From positions 1 to 64,000 of the forward strand of contig NZ_JAIOAB010000036.1 in the NCBI RefSeq assembly GCF_019890635.1: a stretch of 64,000 bases of DNA, in the 5' to 3' direction. The DNA comes from Streptomyces sennicomposti. Lineage in GTDB: Bacteria; Actinomycetota; Actinomycetes; Streptomycetales; Streptomycetaceae. The translations under genes were made by a program, and so were the position numbers. Shown here piece after piece: positions 18,226 through 28,952 of the stretch. How positions within the stretch are numbered: position 1 is the first letter of the stretch; every line of letters starts with the position of its first letter. The notes beneath the pieces are model-generated. The model was not told the DNA's origin. It saw only the letters and a list, made by a program, of their open reading frames with translations, and searched no databases.

Positions 18226-19791
18226 TCAGTGGAAGAAGTGACGCGTACCGGTGAAGTACATCGTCACGCCCGCCTTCTTCGCGGCCTCCACGACCAGCTC
18301 GTCGCGGATCGAGCCGCCCGGCTGGACGATCGCCTTCACACCGGCCGCGATGAGGATCTCGGGGCCGTCCGGGAAGGGGAAGAACGCGTCGGAGGCGGCG
18401 TAGGAGCCGCGCGCCCGCTCCTCGCCGGCCCGCTCGACGGCGAGCTTGCAGGAGTCGACGCGGTTGACCTGGCCCATGCCGACGCCGACGGAGGCGCCGT
18501 CCTTGGCGAGCAGGATGGCGTTGGACTTCACGGCCCGGCAGGCCTTCCAGGCGAAGGCGAGTTCGGCCAGCTCGTCGGCGGACAGGGCCTCGCCGGTGGC
18601 GAGGGTCCAGTTGGCCGGGTCGTCGCCGTCGGCCTGGAGCCGGTCGGTGACCTGGAGCAGCGCGCCGCCGTCGATCGGCTTGACCTCGGCGGGGTGGGAG
18701 GGCGCCGCCGGGGCCTTCAGCACCCGGATGTTCTTCTTCTTGGTGAGGGCTTCGAGCGCCCCCTCCTCGTAGTCCGGGGCGACGATGACCTCGGTGAAGA
18801 TGTCGGCGACCTGCTCGGCCATCTCCTTGCTGACCGGCCGGTTCACGGCGATGACGCCGCCGTAGGCGGAGACCGGGTCGCAGGCGTGCGCCTTGCGGTG
18901 CGCCTCGGCGACGTCCGCGCCGACGGCGATGCCGCACGGGTTGGCGTGCTTGATGATCGCCACGCACGGCTCGTCGTGGTCGTACGCGGCACGGCGCGCG
19001 GCGTCCGTGTCCGTGTAGTTGTTGTACGACATCTCCTTGCCGTGCAGCTGCTCGGCCTCGGCGAGGCCGGCGCCGGTGCCGTCGACGTAGAGCGCGGCGG
19101 GCTGGTGCGGGTTCTCGCCGTAGCGCAGGGTGCTCTTGCGCTCCAGGGTCGCGCCCAGGAAGTCGGGGAACGCGGAGTCGTCGACGGGCGCGTAGGAGGA
19201 GGCGAACCAGCCGGCCACCGCGATGTCGTACGACGCCGTGTGCTGGAAAGCCTCGGCGGCCAGCCGCTTGCGGGTGGCGAGGTCGAAGCCGCCGTCCTGC
19301 ACGGCGGAGAGGACGTCGGCGTAGCGCTCGGGGCTGGTGACGACGGCGACCGAGGGGTGGTTCTTGGCGGCGGCGCGCACCATGGAGGGGCCGCCGATGT
19401 CGATCTGCTCGACGCACTCGTCGGCCGAGGCGCCGGAGGCGACCGTCTCGCGGAAGGGGTAGAGGTTGACGACGACGAGGTCGAACGGCTCGACGCCCAG
19501 CTCGGCCAGCTGCCGCCGGTGGTCCTCCAGGCGCAGGTCGGCGAGGATGCCCGCGTGGACCTTGGGGTGCAGGGTCTTGACCCGGCCGTCCAGACACTCG
19601 GGGAAGCCGGTCAGCTCCTCGACCTTGGTGACGGGAACGCCGGCCGCGGCGATCTTCGCGGCGGTGGAGCCGGTGGAGACGAGTTCGACGCCGGCCTCGT
19701 GCAGCCCGCGCGCCAGCTCCTCCAGACCGGTCTTGTCGTAGACGCTGACCAGCGCGCGCCGGATGGGCCGCTTGTTGCTCTCGGCGGTCAC
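18226..19791 (-). CDS. purH: Bifunctional AICAR transformylase/IMP cyclohydrolase
   Basis: This 521-residue enzyme catalyses the last two steps of IMP synthesis. Residues 1-190 form the MGS-like cyclohydrolase ([20 protein letters not shown] and STGSTAAKI). The remainder is the formyltransferase with the catalytic Lys-His in IIKHANPCG, and it ends in the conserved [11 protein letters not shown]. It uses 10-formyl-THF from FolD. The GTG start overlaps purN by four bases, so the two are one translationally coupled operon. A 13-bp element of its 3' end is repeated 50 bases downstream. Confidence 0.98.
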   Translation of the reverse strand: MTAESNKRPIRRALVSVYDKTGLEELARGLHEAGVELVSTGSTAAKIAAAGVPVTKVEELTGFPECLDGRVKTLHPKVHAGILADLRLEDHRRQLAELGVEPFDLVVVNLYPFRETVASGASADECVEQIDIGGPSMVRAAAKNHPSVAVVTSPERYADVLSAVQDGGFDLATRKRLAAEAFQHTASYDIAVAGWFASSYAPVDDSAFPDFLGATLERKSTLRYGENPHQPAALYVDGTGAGLAEAEQLHGKEMSYNNYTDTDAARRAAYDHDEPCVAIIKHANPCGIAVGADVAEAHRKAHACDPVSAYGGVIAVNRPVSKEMAEQVADIFTEVIVAPDYEEGALEALTKKKNIRVLKAPAAPSHPAEVKPIDGGALLQVTDRLQADGDDPANWTLATGEALSADELAELAFAWKACRAVKSNAILLAKDGASVGVGMGQVNRVDSCKLAVERAGEERARGSYAASDAFFPFPDGPEILIAAGVKAIVQPGGSIRDELVVEAAKKAGVTMYFTGTRHFFH

Positions 19792-20417
19792 AGGATTACT
19801 ACCTTTCGTCCCTCGATGCGGTAGCCGTGGCGGGCGAGCCGGCTCACGACCTCGACGAGCAGCCTTCGCTCGACTTCCTTGATGCGCTCGTGCAGCGCGC
19901 TCTCGTCGTCCTCGTCCCGGATCTCGACCACGCCTTGGGCGATGATCGGACCGGTGTCGACCCCGTCGTCGACGAAGTGGACGGTGCAGCCGGTGACCTT
20001 GGCGCCGTACGCGAGCGCGTCGCGGACACCGTGGGCCCCGGGAAAACTGGGCAGCAGCGCGGGGTGCGTGTTCACGAACCGCCCGCCGAACCGTGCGAGG
20101 AACTCCTTGCCCACGATCTTCATGAACCCGGCGGAGACGACGAGGTCCGGTTCATGGGCGGCGACGGCCTCGGCGAGCGCCGCGTCCCACTCCTCGCGGG
20201 TGCCGTAGTCCTTGACCTTCCGCACGAAGGTCGGCAGCCCGGCACGCTCGGCGCGCGCCAGCCCCTCGATGCCCTCGCGGTCGGCGCCCACGGCGACGAT
20301 CTCGGCGCCGTAGGCCTCGGCTCCGGTCTCGGCGATCGCGTCGAGGAGCGCCTGCAGATTGGTGCCGGATCCGGAGACCAGCACGACGAGGCGCTTGGCC
20401 ACGGGCTTGGCGGCCAC
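19788..20417 (-). CDS. purN: Phosphoribosylglycinamide formyltransferase
   Basis: This 209-residue enzyme transfers the formyl group of 10-formyl-THF to GAR in the third step of purine synthesis. The phosphate loop is [14 protein letters not shown]. The catalytic triad region is [17 protein letters not shown] with Asp in [11 protein letters not shown]. The GTG start lies 27 bases downstream of a strong palindrome. It is the first gene of the purN-purH operon. Confidence 0.97.
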   Translation of the reverse strand: MAAKPVAKRLVVLVSGSGTNLQALLDAIAETGAEAYGAEIVAVGADREGIEGLARAERAGLPTFVRKVKDYGTREEWDAALAEAVAAHEPDLVVSAGFMKIVGKEFLARFGGRFVNTHPALLPSFPGAHGVRDALAYGAKVTGCTVHFVDDGVDTGPIIAQGVVEIRDEDDESALHERIKEVERRLLVEVVSRLARHGYRIEGRKVVIL

Positions 20418-20443
20418 GGTGGGGCCCTTTCTCGGGGGAGCTG

Positions 20444-20461
20444 TTTGTACGGTCGTACGAA
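20444..20461. promoter_or_regulatory. Near-perfect palindrome upstream of purN
   Basis: TTTGTACG-GT-CGTACGAA is a 16-of-18 symmetric site immediately upstream of purN (start 20417), where a repressor would overlap the promoter or leader. The regulator is unidentified. Confidence 0.5.
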
Positions 20462-20707
20462 TGCTTCGGGCCCCCGGATACGGGGAAGCCTACGAAGCGG
20501 CCGACCGTCAGCAACGATACCGGCACACCGGAAGGCCCCCATGGGACGGGGGCGTGGCCGGAAGGTAGCGTCTGGGGAGAGCTGGTACGGGGACGCGCGG
20601 GGAACGCACTTGGCGCACCGTGCGTTCAACGGGTACCGGGCCGGACACCCGACTGTCCGGGCCAGTCGTGACTACCACGTGACTACCAAGGGGAAGACGC
20701 TCTCTTG

Positions 20708-21535
20708 ATGCCGGACCGCAGCCCGCGACTCCTCACGCTCCTGCCGCAGCCGACGCGGGGAGGGGAGCGCGGCGCCGTGCTGCTGAGGGAGCGTCCCGCC
20801 TCGCCGCCGGACGCGCCCTCCGGTGGCGAGAGCGGCGGGCGGGAGGGTCCCGCCGAGGAGGACAACCCGTTCGCGCCGCCCGCCGAGGGCACGCCCGACC
20901 GTCCCTGGCAGCCCCGGCACCCGTCGGGACACGGGCAGGGACAGGGGCAGGGCCGAGGACAGGGGCAGGGCTCCGGTGACGGCTCCGGCGGTCCCGGCTC
21001 CGAGGGCGGCGGCTCGCCGTGGGGCAGCCAGTGGAGCGACCGCCAGCCCGGCCGCTCCCCCGGCGGTTTCGGCGAGCGCCCGCAGCGGCCCGGCGGCGGC
21101 CCCGAGAAGCCGGGCGGCGGGCCGGGGCCCGGTATGCGCTGGGACCCCACCGACCCCGCCCAGCGCCGTGCGCGGTTCGCTCTGCTGTGCGGTATGTGGG
21201 CCTTCTTCTTCGCCCTCTTCAGCTGGCCCTACGTCGCCCTGCTGCTCGGCGCGCTCGCCCTGTACTGGGGCATCAGCTCGCTGCGCACCAAGCCGCGCCG
21301 GCCCGGGCCGGACGCCGCCCAGGCGCCCGAGGGCCGCCCGCAGATCACGGCCGCGGTCAGCGGCCTGGTCACGGCCTCGCTGGCTCTCGTCCTGGTCGCC
21401 ACGGGCTTCGCCGCGCAGTTCGTCTACAGCGACTACTACTCGTGCATGAACGACGCGCTGACCAACGAGGCGAAGCAGTCGTGCGACCAGCATCTGCCGC
21501 GGGAGCTGCGGGGGGTGCTGGGGGTCGACGGCTGA
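20708..21535 (+). CDS. Membrane protein with long Pro/Gly/Gln-rich N-terminal region
   Basis: This 275-residue product has an ATG (a TTG directly before it is possible) about 8 bases after AAGGGGAAG. Residues 1-150 are disordered: charged, then GHGQGQGQ-type repeats, then Pro/Gly-rich. Two hydrophobic segments ([29 protein letters not shown] broken by a turn, and a later [23 protein letters not shown]) resemble DUF4190-type membrane proteins. A short extracellular tail carries two cysteines (SCMNDAL, QSCDQHL). It is conserved next to the DUF6350 gene in Streptomyces; the function is unknown. Confidence 0.82.
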   Translation: MPDRSPRLLTLLPQPTRGGERGAVLLRERPASPPDAPSGGESGGREGPAEEDNPFAPPAEGTPDRPWQPRHPSGHGQGQGQGRGQGQGSGDGSGGPGSEGGGSPWGSQWSDRQPGRSPGGFGERPQRPGGGPEKPGGGPGPGMRWDPTDPAQRRARFALLCGMWAFFFALFSWPYVALLLGALALYWGISSLRTKPRRPGPDAAQAPEGRPQITAAVSGLVTASLALVLVATGFAAQFVYSDYYSCMNDALTNEAKQSCDQHLPRELRGVLGVDG

Positions 21536-21592
21536 GGCCGGCGATCCCCCTCGCGGGGCGCGGTGAGCGTGGTCGTGGTGCGGGGCCGGGGG

Positions 21593-23476
21593 TCACTCGG
21601 GGGGCGTTCCGGGGGGTGTGGGGCTTGCGGTCGTAGGGGGTGTGGTCGTGGTCGTGCCCGGGGTGGGCGCGGCCGGTGACTCGGGCGGCTCTTCCGTCAG
21701 AGGTGGCTCGGACTGCCCGGCGGGGAGGGGTGGCTCGGTCCGGTCCGCGGGGGGCGGTGTCTTCTCGGGCTTCGCGCTCTGGTCCGGCCTCGCCGTCTTC
21801 TTCTCGGGCTTCTTTTCCGGCGTCGCCGCCCCGTCCAGCGTCGCCGCTCCGTCCGGCTTCGCCGCCTCCTCCGGCTTCGCCGTCTTCCCGGTCGGCTCCG
21901 GGTGCTGCGGCGGGGTCGCGGGGGCCGGGTGCGTCGGCCGGCCGAGGGCGGCCGGGGTGGGCAGCCCGTGGGAGCCATGGGCCGTGCCGGCGGGCGACGG
22001 CGGGTCCAGGGGGAGCACGTCGTACGGCTCCAGGGTCGCGTCGTAGTGGTGGTCGGCCGGGCGACGGCGCTCGGCGTCCGCCGCGTGGCCCGGCTGAGCC
22101 GCCTGTGCCGCACCGCCCGTGCGGGGCTTCGTGATCCGCCACGGGGTTCCCCCGCCCGTCTGCGCCCGGTGCCCCCGGCAGCGCCAGGCCCGTACCAGCA
22201 CCGCCGTCGGCACGGCCGCCAGCGCGGTCCACAGCAGCGTGGCCCCGGTCACCTGCCAGCCGACCGGTCCGAAGTCGGCGAGGGCGGCGCTCCCCAGCGG
22301 GCCGCCCGCCAGTTCCGCGAGCAGGCCGAGCACGATCGCGCACACCAGGCAGGCCAGCGCGGCCCCGCCCGCGGTCCGCCGCCACGACCAGGCCCGCAGG
22401 CCGCCGTTCGCCCCCGGGGCGCGTGTCTCCCGTACCGCCGCGCCCGCGACGAACCAGCCGATCGTCAGTCCGGCGGCGACCGGCACCGCCGTGGCCGCCC
22501 AGTTCAGCGGGGTGCCGGGTCCCGCGTCCGGGACCGCCGCGAGCAGCGGGAACGGCGGCAGCGACGGCAGCGGGGCGGAGGAGAGCGGGCCGACCTGGCC
22601 GGGGCCGAGTGCGAAGCCGGGACCGAGGGTGTAGGCCGCCGCCCACAGCACCGCGTTCGGCAGCAGCGCCAGGCAGAGCAGCAGGACGGCGAACCGTCCC
22701 GCCCAGCCCTCCGTCAGTTTCAGGAACGCCCCTTGGGCCGCGCCGGCGTGCGCGACCAGCGACACTCCGAGCACCAGGGCGCCGCCCCCGACGAACACCA
22801 CCACTCCGGCGCCCGCCGCCCGTGCGGAGGCGCCGAGGCGGGCCCGTGGTCCCGGTCCGAGCAGCAGCCGCCGTACCCCTGGCGAGAGCGACAGGGCGTC
22901 CAGGGCCCGTTCCACCGGGACGCGCGGGCAGCCGTACGCCGCCCAGACGCCGCTGCCCGCCGCCCCTACCGCGACCAGCGGCACCCACAGGACGGTCCAC
23001 GGCCACGAGGGGTGCAGGGGGCCGCCGGCCGCGTACACCGAGGCCGCGCCGGCGACGGAGAGGTAGCCGATGACGACGCCCGCCCAGGCGGTGCGCTGGG
23101 GCAGCAGCGGTCCGCCGTCGGTGGTGTCGGTGGCGTCCCGCGCCGCCCGGTGCAGCAGCAGCACGGGCAGCACGAGCAGCAGCAGCGGCGTCACCCCGAT
23201 GGGGGTGGGCGCGCCGGTGAGGGTGCCGGGGCGGAGCAGTTCGGCGCCGTGTGCGAGCAGCCACAGCGCGGCGGCGACGTGCAGCGCGCCGCCGGGTCCG
23301 CTGTCGGGGTACGGCGAGCTGATCCACAGCACGATGACGAGCACGGCGGACGAGCCGAGCCCGAGGCCCGCCGCGACCACGCCGCCGAGGAAGCCGGCGC
23401 CGAGACCGGGCGAACGGTCCCGTACGCGGATGCGCAGCTGGGCCAGGGGCGGGCGGTGACGGGTCGTCTGGATCAC
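21593..23476 (-). CDS. DUF6350 family polytopic membrane protein
   Basis: This 627-residue protein has about 10 hydrophobic helices in residues 25-440, starting with [30 protein letters not shown] roughly 190-residue disordered cytoplasmic tail follows, rich in Pro/Glu/Lys/Thr with Lys-Pro-Glu repeats. The GTG start is at 23476. Databases place this actinobacterial family with cell-division or permease-like proteins, but no mechanism is established and no catalytic motif is visible here. It is convergent with the previous gene and divergent from the sigma-like gene. Confidence 0.85.
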   Translation of the reverse strand: MIQTTRHRPPLAQLRIRVRDRSPGLGAGFLGGVVAAGLGLGSSAVLVIVLWISSPYPDSGPGGALHVAAALWLLAHGAELLRPGTLTGAPTPIGVTPLLLLVLPVLLLHRAARDATDTTDGGPLLPQRTAWAGVVIGYLSVAGAASVYAAGGPLHPSWPWTVLWVPLVAVGAAGSGVWAAYGCPRVPVERALDALSLSPGVRRLLLGPGPRARLGASARAAGAGVVVFVGGGALVLGVSLVAHAGAAQGAFLKLTEGWAGRFAVLLLCLALLPNAVLWAAAYTLGPGFALGPGQVGPLSSAPLPSLPPFPLLAAVPDAGPGTPLNWAATAVPVAAGLTIGWFVAGAAVRETRAPGANGGLRAWSWRRTAGGAALACLVCAIVLGLLAELAGGPLGSAALADFGPVGWQVTGATLLWTALAAVPTAVLVRAWRCRGHRAQTGGGTPWRITKPRTGGAAQAAQPGHAADAERRRPADHHYDATLEPYDVLPLDPPSPAGTAHGSHGLPTPAALGRPTHPAPATPPQHPEPTGKTAKPEEAAKPDGAATLDGAATPEKKPEKKTARPDQSAKPEKTPPPADRTEPPLPAGQSEPPLTEEPPESPAAPTPGTTTTTPPTTASPTPPGTPPE

Positions 23477-23580
23477 GTCGCCATGCTGCCAACGTCACAC
23501 GCATTCCCGGCGCAACAGGCGAACCTCCGATGTGTCGCTCAATATACGTTTATGTGCCTATTCACACGGAGGGACGCACT

Positions 23581-24801
23581 GTGACGGATCGTCATGCGAA
23601 CCCGCTGCCGCAGCCCGTGGAGGGCCGTACGCCTTGCGCGGCACCCGCTCTGACACGCACTCAGTCCTCCGGGACGACGACCACCGACACCCGCGACCGG
23701 GCGGAAGGGCAGGAGGTGATCAAGGCCGGCACGGCCGGAAAGAACGAGACGGCCGGAAAGAACGAGAACGAGCTGACGCCCGCTCAGGCCTTTGACTCGC
23801 TCTACGCCTTCTGCGCCCCCGCCCTCGTCCGGCAGACCTATCTCCTGACCGGGCGTCACGAGCGGGCGCGCGCCGCCGTGGAGACTGCCTTCCGGCAGGC
23901 CTGGCAGCGCTGGCCCGAGGTGGCGCACGACCGGGACCCGGCGGGCTGGGTGCGGGCGGCGGCGTACGAGTGCGCGCTGTCTCCCTGGCACCGGCTGCGG
24001 CGGCGCGACCGCCTGCCCGACCCGCCGCCGGACCCCGCCGACCGCGCCCTTCAGGACGCGCTGCTGCGGCTCCCGCCGTCGTACCGCCGCACGCTGGTGC
24101 TGTACGACGGCGTCGGCCTCGATCTGCCGGAGACGGCGGCCGAGACGGAGGCGAGCACCCCGGCGACGGCCGGCCGTCTGATGCACGCCCGCGAGGCCGT
24201 CGCCGCCCACCTCCCCGAACTGGCGGACCCGACGGAACTCCACCGCCGTCTGGTCCGCCTCGGCTCGGCGGCGACGCTGGCGGCGGCGCACGCGGCCGCG
24301 ACCGGCAGGACCGTGTCGGGGACGGGCGCGGGCGGTTCCGCGGTACCGGCGGGCGCCGCCGCTCCGGGAGCCTCCGGAGTGGCCGGGGTCGCCGGGGTGG
24401 CAGGGGTGGCCGGCGTCGCGGGGAGCGGCGGGCGAGGCTCCGGGGCGGGCGGGCAGCCGGTTGCGGGGACGGGCGGGAGGCCCGTCGCCGGGGCCGCGGT
24501 CGCTTCGGTGGCCGCCTCGGTCGCCGGGCCGGCGGCCGTGCGGACCGCCGAGGAACGCAGCACCCGTTTCTGGACCCGGTCCGCGATCGCGTTCACCGTC
24601 ACCATCATCGGCGCGACAGCGCTCACGCTCCGGACCGCCCCCACGCACTACCTGGCGCCGGTCTCCCCAGGTCATCCGGTGCAGGGCCTGCCGGTGGAGG
24701 CGGCGGCCGGTCCGCTGTCCGAGGACGCGCTCAAGCAGCGCGCGCGGCTGAAGGCCGAGGTGGCGGGCGGACCGGAGCGTCTGGCGCCCGAGATCCGCTA
24801 G
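23581..24801 (+). CDS. Sigma-70 (ECF)-like protein with C-terminal transmembrane anchor
   Basis: The GTG at 23581 follows GGAGGGA. The 406-residue protein has a region-2-like segment at about residues 66-135 (FDSLYAFCAPALVRQTYLLTG through the WVRAAAYE part). A region-4-like segment follows at about 155-215 (LLRLPPSYRRTLVLYDGVGLDLPETAAE then STPATAGRLMHARE), matching ECF spacing. The recognition helix is poor in basic residues, so promoter binding is doubtful. A Gly/Ala/Val-rich stretch with GVAGVAG repeats leads to one TM helix (SAIAFTVTIIGATALTL) and a short outer tail. The role is unknown; it may be a degenerate sigma factor turned membrane-bound regulator. Confidence 0.8.
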   Translation: MTDRHANPLPQPVEGRTPCAAPALTRTQSSGTTTTDTRDRAEGQEVIKAGTAGKNETAGKNENELTPAQAFDSLYAFCAPALVRQTYLLTGRHERARAAVETAFRQAWQRWPEVAHDRDPAGWVRAAAYECALSPWHRLRRRDRLPDPPPDPADRALQDALLRLPPSYRRTLVLYDGVGLDLPETAAETEASTPATAGRLMHAREAVAAHLPELADPTELHRRLVRLGSAATLAAAHAAATGRTVSGTGAGGSAVPAGAAAPGASGVAGVAGVAGVAGVAGSGGRGSGAGGQPVAGTGGRPVAGAAVASVAASVAGPAAVRTAEERSTRFWTRSAIAFTVTIIGATALTLRTAPTHYLAPVSPGHPVQGLPVEAAAGPLSEDALKQRARLKAEVAGGPERLAPEIR

Positions 24802-24855
24802 CCCTTTCGGGGCGCGCCCGTGTGCGCCGCCGTGCGCGCCGCCTCCGTGCAAGCC

Positions 24856-24900
24856 GACGGGCCCGTCCCCTGGCCGCGATGGCCGGGAGACGGGCCCGTC
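24856..24900. terminator. Bidirectional terminator between the sigma-like gene and sucD
   Basis: GACGGGCCCGTC occurs in both arms (24856-24867 and 24889-24900). The element is self-complementary and extends inward through CCTGGCC/GGCCGGG. The flanking genes converge on it. Confidence 0.8.
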
Positions 24901-24937
24901 GATGTCACACGCCGGGCGGCCGAACCGCCCGGACGGT

Positions 24938-25822
24938 TCAGCCGGCGAGGATCTCGCGGGCGAGCTTGGCCGTCTCGGTCGGGGTCTTGCCGACCTTGAC
25001 GCCCGCGGCCTCCAGGGCCTCCTTCTTGGCCTGGGCCGTGCCGGAGGAACCGGAGACGATGGCGCCGGCGTGGCCCATGGTCTTGCCCTCGGGCGCGGTG
25101 AAGCCCGCGACGTAGCCGACGACCGGCTTGGTCACGTTCTCCTTGATGAAGGCCGCGGCCCGCTCCTCGGCGTCGCCGCCGATCTCGCCGATCATGACGA
25201 TCAGGTCGGTGTCGGGGTCGGCCTGGAACGCGGCGAGCGCGTCGATGTGCGTGGTGCCGATGATCGGGTCGCCACCGATGCCGACGGCGGTCGAGAAGCC
25301 GATGTCACGCAGCTCGTACATCATCTGGTACGTCAGCGTGCCGGACTTCGAGACCAGGCCGATGCGGCCCGGCTTCGTGATGTCGCCCGGGATGATGCCG
25401 ACGTTGGACTGGCCCGGGGTGATGATGCCGGGGCAGTTCGGGCCGATGATGCGGGTCTTGTTGCCCTTCTTGCCGGCGTACGCCCAGAAGGCGGCCGTGT
25501 CGTGCACGGCGATGCCCTCGGTGATCACGACGGCCAGCGGGATCTCGGCGTCGATGGCCTCGACGACCGCGTCCTTGGTGAACTTCTCCGGCACGAAGAT
25601 GACGGAGACGTCGGCGCCGGTCTTCTCGATGGCCTCCTTGACGGTGCCGAAGACGGGTACCTCGGTGCCGTCGAAGTCCACGGTCTGACCCGCCTTGCGC
25701 GGGTTCACGCCGCCCACGACGTTGGTGCCGTCGCCGAGCATGAGCTTGGTGTGCTTCATGCCCGTCGCGCCGGTCATGCCCTGGACGATGACCTTGCTGT
25801 CCTTGTTGAGCCAGATAGCCAT
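24938..25822 (-). CDS. sucD: Succinyl-CoA synthetase alpha subunit
   Basis: This 294-residue subunit binds CoA and carries the phosphohistidine in [12 protein letters not shown]. The CoA-binding Rossmann start ([18 protein letters not shown]) and the [11 protein letters not shown] segment are present. With SucC it converts succinyl-CoA to succinate with substrate-level phosphorylation. It is the second gene of sucC-sucD, 28 bases after the sucC stop. Confidence 0.98.
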   Translation of the reverse strand: MAIWLNKDSKVIVQGMTGATGMKHTKLMLGDGTNVVGGVNPRKAGQTVDFDGTEVPVFGTVKEAIEKTGADVSVIFVPEKFTKDAVVEAIDAEIPLAVVITEGIAVHDTAAFWAYAGKKGNKTRIIGPNCPGIITPGQSNVGIIPGDITKPGRIGLVSKSGTLTYQMMYELRDIGFSTAVGIGGDPIIGTTHIDALAAFQADPDTDLIVMIGEIGGDAEERAAAFIKENVTKPVVGYVAGFTAPEGKTMGHAGAIVSGSSGTAQAKKEALEAAGVKVGKTPTETAKLAREILAG

Positions 25823-25850
25823 GGTGTGTTGGTGTCCTCGTCCTGAGTGC

Positions 25851-27032
25851 TTACTTGGCGGCGTGGGCCAGCTCGGCGGCCTTGTCGGCCGCGCCGTCCA
25901 TGGTGTCGACGCGCTGGACCAGCGGGTGGTTGGCGTCGGTGAGGATCTTGCGGCCCAGCTCGGCGTTGTTGCCGTCGAGGCGGACGACGAGCGGCTTCTC
26001 GACCTTCTCGCCGCGGTCCTCGAGGAGCTTCAGCGCCTGGACGATGCCGTTGGCGACCTCGTCGCAGGCGGTGATGCCACCGAACACGTTGACGAACACC
26101 GACTTGACGTCCGGGTCGCCGAGGATGATCTCCAGGCCGTTCGCCATCACCTGGGCGGAGGCGCCACCGCCGATGTCCAGGAAGTTGGCGGGCTTGACGT
26201 CGCCGTGCTTCTCACCGGCGTACGCGACGACGTCCAGGGTCGACATGACCAGGCCGGCGCCGTTGCCGATGATGCCGACCTCGCCGTCGAGCTTGACGTA
26301 GTTGAGGTTCTTCTCCTTGGCGGCCGCCTCGAGCGGGTTGGCGGCGGCCTTGTCGTGGAGTTCCTCGAAGTTGGGGTGACGGAACTCGGCGTTGTCGTCC
26401 AGGGAGACCTTGCCGTCGAGGGCGATGACCTCACCGGAGGCGACCTTGGCCAGCGGGTTGACCTCGACCAGGAGGGCGTCCTCCTTGATGAAGGTGTCCC
26501 ACAGCTTGACCAGGACGTCGGCGACCTTGTCGGCGACCTCGGCCGGGAACTTGGCGGCCGCGACGATCTCGCGGGCCTTCTCAAGGGTCACACCGTCGAT
26601 CGCGTCGATCGGCGTCTTGGCGACGGCCTCCGGGCGGGTGGCCGCCACCTCCTCGATCTCCATGCCGCCCTCGACGGAGGCGATGGAGAGGAAGGTGCGG
26701 TTGGCACGGTCGAGGAGGAAGGAGACGTAGTACTCCTCGACGATCTCCGGCGCCGTCTCGGCGATCATCACCTTGTGGACCGTGTGGCCCTTGATGTCCA
26801 TGCCGAGGATGTCCGTCGAACGGGCGACGGCCTCGTCCGGGGTGGCGGCGAGCTTCACGCCACCGGCCTTGCCGCGACCACCGACCTTCACCTGCGCCTT
26901 GACGACGGACTTGCCGCCCAGTCGCTCGGTGATCTCGCGCGCCGCCTCAGGCGTGTCGATGACTTCACCGGCCAGCACCGGTACATCGTGCTTGGCGAAG
27001 AGGTCCCTCGCCTGGTACTCGAACAGGTCCAC
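25851..27032 (-). CDS. sucC: Succinyl-CoA synthetase beta subunit (ADP/GDP-forming)
   Basis: This 393-residue subunit has an N-terminal ATP-grasp domain ([47 protein letters not shown]). A C-terminal ligase domain follows ([28 protein letters not shown]). The GTG start follows GGACGGAAG. It is the first gene of the TCA-cycle pair; nucleotide preference cannot be told with certainty from sequence. Confidence 0.98.
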   Translation of the reverse strand: MDLFEYQARDLFAKHDVPVLAGEVIDTPEAAREITERLGGKSVVKAQVKVGGRGKAGGVKLAATPDEAVARSTDILGMDIKGHTVHKVMIAETAPEIVEEYYVSFLLDRANRTFLSIASVEGGMEIEEVAATRPEAVAKTPIDAIDGVTLEKAREIVAAAKFPAEVADKVADVLVKLWDTFIKEDALLVEVNPLAKVASGEVIALDGKVSLDDNAEFRHPNFEELHDKAAANPLEAAAKEKNLNYVKLDGEVGIIGNGAGLVMSTLDVVAYAGEKHGDVKPANFLDIGGGASAQVMANGLEIILGDPDVKSVFVNVFGGITACDEVANGIVQALKLLEDRGEKVEKPLVVRLDGNNAELGRKILTDANHPLVQRVDTMDGAADKAAELAHAAK

Positions 27033-27275
27033 GCGCTTCCGTCCCTATCAGTGATCTCGCGGTTCGTTGGATGCGTGGGCGTGCCGCGAAGGGCAACGTG
27101 ACGTCCGCTTGTCACTAGGGGGGCGCACACGGTGTCCGAGCGCGCGGCATGTCCATCTCGCAGGTTATCGCCGCTCGCGGGGGCGCCCTAAATCCGGGGT
27201 CACACCCACGCGGTGATACCTGTCACATGATGCCGCCGTTCCTGGCACGGCGTGCCGGATGTGGCCGGATCCGCA

Positions 27276-27311
27276 GGGTCTCACCGGGCTGGGGTCGACC
27301 CGGTGAGACCC
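27276..27311 (-). terminator. Probable terminator of the AAA-DUF5682-VWA operon
   Basis: A perfect 13-bp inverted repeat (GGGTCTCACCGGG and its complement) with a 10-base loop separates the VWA gene from the sucC promoter region. Confidence 0.6.
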
Positions 27312-27504
27312 CTGTGCACGGCCCCGGAGGGCCCGAGCCCGATGATCCCCACCCCAATGGGGACCAGCGCGGCCCTGTCGCAGGGTTCCGGGCGTGCGTC
27401 CGGACAAACCGACGGCTTTCGGCCGCCCGTGCTACCCGGCCCCGCACAGCCCCCAGAGACTCGCACGTGTCCCGCGGCCCGCACACCGGGCGGAGCCGGG
27501 GTCG

Positions 27505-27620
27505 GGGCCAGGACCGAGGTCAAGACCAGGGCCGAGGCCGAGGTCAGGACCAGGGCCGGGACAAGGACCAGGGCCGGGACCGAGGCCAGGACCAGGGCCG
27601 GGGCCGGGGCCGGTCGTGCG
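27505..27620. repeat. Degenerate 6/12-bp repeat array
   Basis: Variants of ACCAGGGCCGGG, AGGTCAGG and GGGCCGGGAC recur about every 6-12 bases. It lies beyond the 3' end of the VWA gene, and all frames remain open because of composition; no protein is supported. Confidence 0.75.
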
Positions 27621-27667
27621 GTGACCGTCCCCGGCTCGGCCGTACGGTGGTCGCCGCGCACGAGCCG

Positions 27668-28909
27668 TCACGCGGTGGCCGGCACCGGCAGGGGGCGCTT
27701 CTCGATCGCCGCCGCCATCACCTCCGGGAACAGGTCGGGGGTGCAGGCGAACGCCGGCGCCCCGAGGGCCGCGAGCGCGGCGGCGTGCTCCCGGTCGTAG
27801 GCGGGCGCGCCCTCGTCGGAGAGCGCGAGCAGGGCCACGAACTGCACCCCCGACGCCTTCATCGCCGCCACCCGCTTCAGCATCTCGTCGCGTATCCCGC
27901 CCTCGTACAGGTCGCTGATCAGTACGACTACCGTGTCCGCCGGCCGGGTGATCTGCGCCTGGCAGTACGCCAGCGCCCGGTTGATGTCCGTGCCGCCGCC
28001 GAGCTGGGTGCCGAAGAGCACGTCGACCGGGTCGTCCAGCTGGTCGGTGAGATCGACGACCGCCGTGTCGAACACGACCAGCCGGGTGCTGATCGACCGC
28101 ATCGACGCCAGCACCGCCCCGAACACCGACGCGTACACCACCGACGCCGCCATCGACCCGGACTGGTCGATGCAGAGGACGACCTCCTTCTTCACCGACC
28201 GGGACGCCCGTCCGTAGCCGATGAGCCGTTCCGGCACGATCGTGCCGTACTCGGGCAGGTAGTGCTTCAGGTTGGCCGCGATCGTGCGGTTCCAGTCGAT
28301 GTCGTGGTGGCGGGGCCGGCTGACGCGCGCGCTGCGGTCGAGGGCGCCGGTGAGCGTGGCCCGGGTGCGGGTGGCGAGCCGCTTCTCCAGGTCCTCGACC
28401 ACCTTGCGCACCACCGCCCGCGCCGTCTCCTTCGTCGTCTCCGGCATCGCCTTGTTCAGCGAGAGCAGCGTGCCGACCAGGTGGACGTCCGCCTGCACCG
28501 CCTCCAGCATCTCCGGTTCCAGCAGCAGCGTCGCCAGCCCGAGCCGGTCGATGGCGTCGCGCTGCATGACCTGCACGACGGAGGAGGGGAAGTACGTCCG
28601 TATGTCCCCGAGCCAGCGCGCCACCGACGGCGCGGACGCCCCGAGGCCGGCCGAACGGTTCCCGCCGCTCGGCCTGCCGCCGTCGCCCCTGCCGTAGAGC
28701 GCGGTGAGCGCCCCGTCCATGGCCGCGTCCCGGCCCGAGAGCGTGCAGCCGGTGCCGTCGGCGCCCTCGCCGCCGCCGAGCACGAGCCGCCACCGCCGCA
28801 GCCGCTCCTGAGCGCCCTCGCGTGCCGCGTCCGTCACGGCGACTCCCTCTCCCGCGCTCATGCCCTCTCCCTCGGCCGCGCCCATGCCGTCTCCCCTCCT
28901 CGCCGTCAT
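27668..28909 (-). CDS. VWA domain protein, third gene of the AAA-DUF5682-VWA operon
   Basis: This product is about 413 residues from the ATG at 28909. Several later starts (28888 region, 28861, 28837) also have ribosome sites. The family-conserved part begins at EGAQERLRRWRLVLGG. The C-terminal half is a von Willebrand A domain with intact MIDAS residues: LCIDQSGSM (DxSxS), the Thr of QLGGGTDINRAL, and the Asp of VVLISDLYEGG. The N-terminal helical half is typical of MoxR-associated VWA proteins. VWA proteins coupled to MoxR ATPases act as metal-dependent adaptors in chaperone-like remodelling. It lies 43 bases after the DUF5682 stop. The precise target is unknown. Confidence 0.92.
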   Translation of the reverse strand: MTARRGDGMGAAEGEGMSAGEGVAVTDAAREGAQERLRRWRLVLGGGEGADGTGCTLSGRDAAMDGALTALYGRGDGGRPSGGNRSAGLGASAPSVARWLGDIRTYFPSSVVQVMQRDAIDRLGLATLLLEPEMLEAVQADVHLVGTLLSLNKAMPETTKETARAVVRKVVEDLEKRLATRTRATLTGALDRSARVSRPRHHDIDWNRTIAANLKHYLPEYGTIVPERLIGYGRASRSVKKEVVLCIDQSGSMAASVVYASVFGAVLASMRSISTRLVVFDTAVVDLTDQLDDPVDVLFGTQLGGGTDINRALAYCQAQITRPADTVVVLISDLYEGGIRDEMLKRVAAMKASGVQFVALLALSDEGAPAYDREHAAALAALGAPAFACTPDLFPEVMAAAIEKRPLPVPATA

Positions 28910-28952
28910 GACGTGCGCCTCCCCACGGCCGTGCCGCGTCCTTCCCCTGCCG

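Larger units (their letters stand above)
27033..27667. other. Long intergenic region upstream of sucC
   Basis: This 635-base region has no credible gene. It contains the sucC promoter zone, a 13-bp-stem hairpin (27276-27311), and about 120 bases of degenerate hexamer repeats (GACCAGGGCCGG-like, about 27505-27620) just past the VWA stop codon. Confidence 0.65.

Noticed and set aside
27505-27620. Coding frame through the CCAGGGCCGGG repeats
   Set aside because: All frames are open by composition with low-complexity products and no start or ribosome site.
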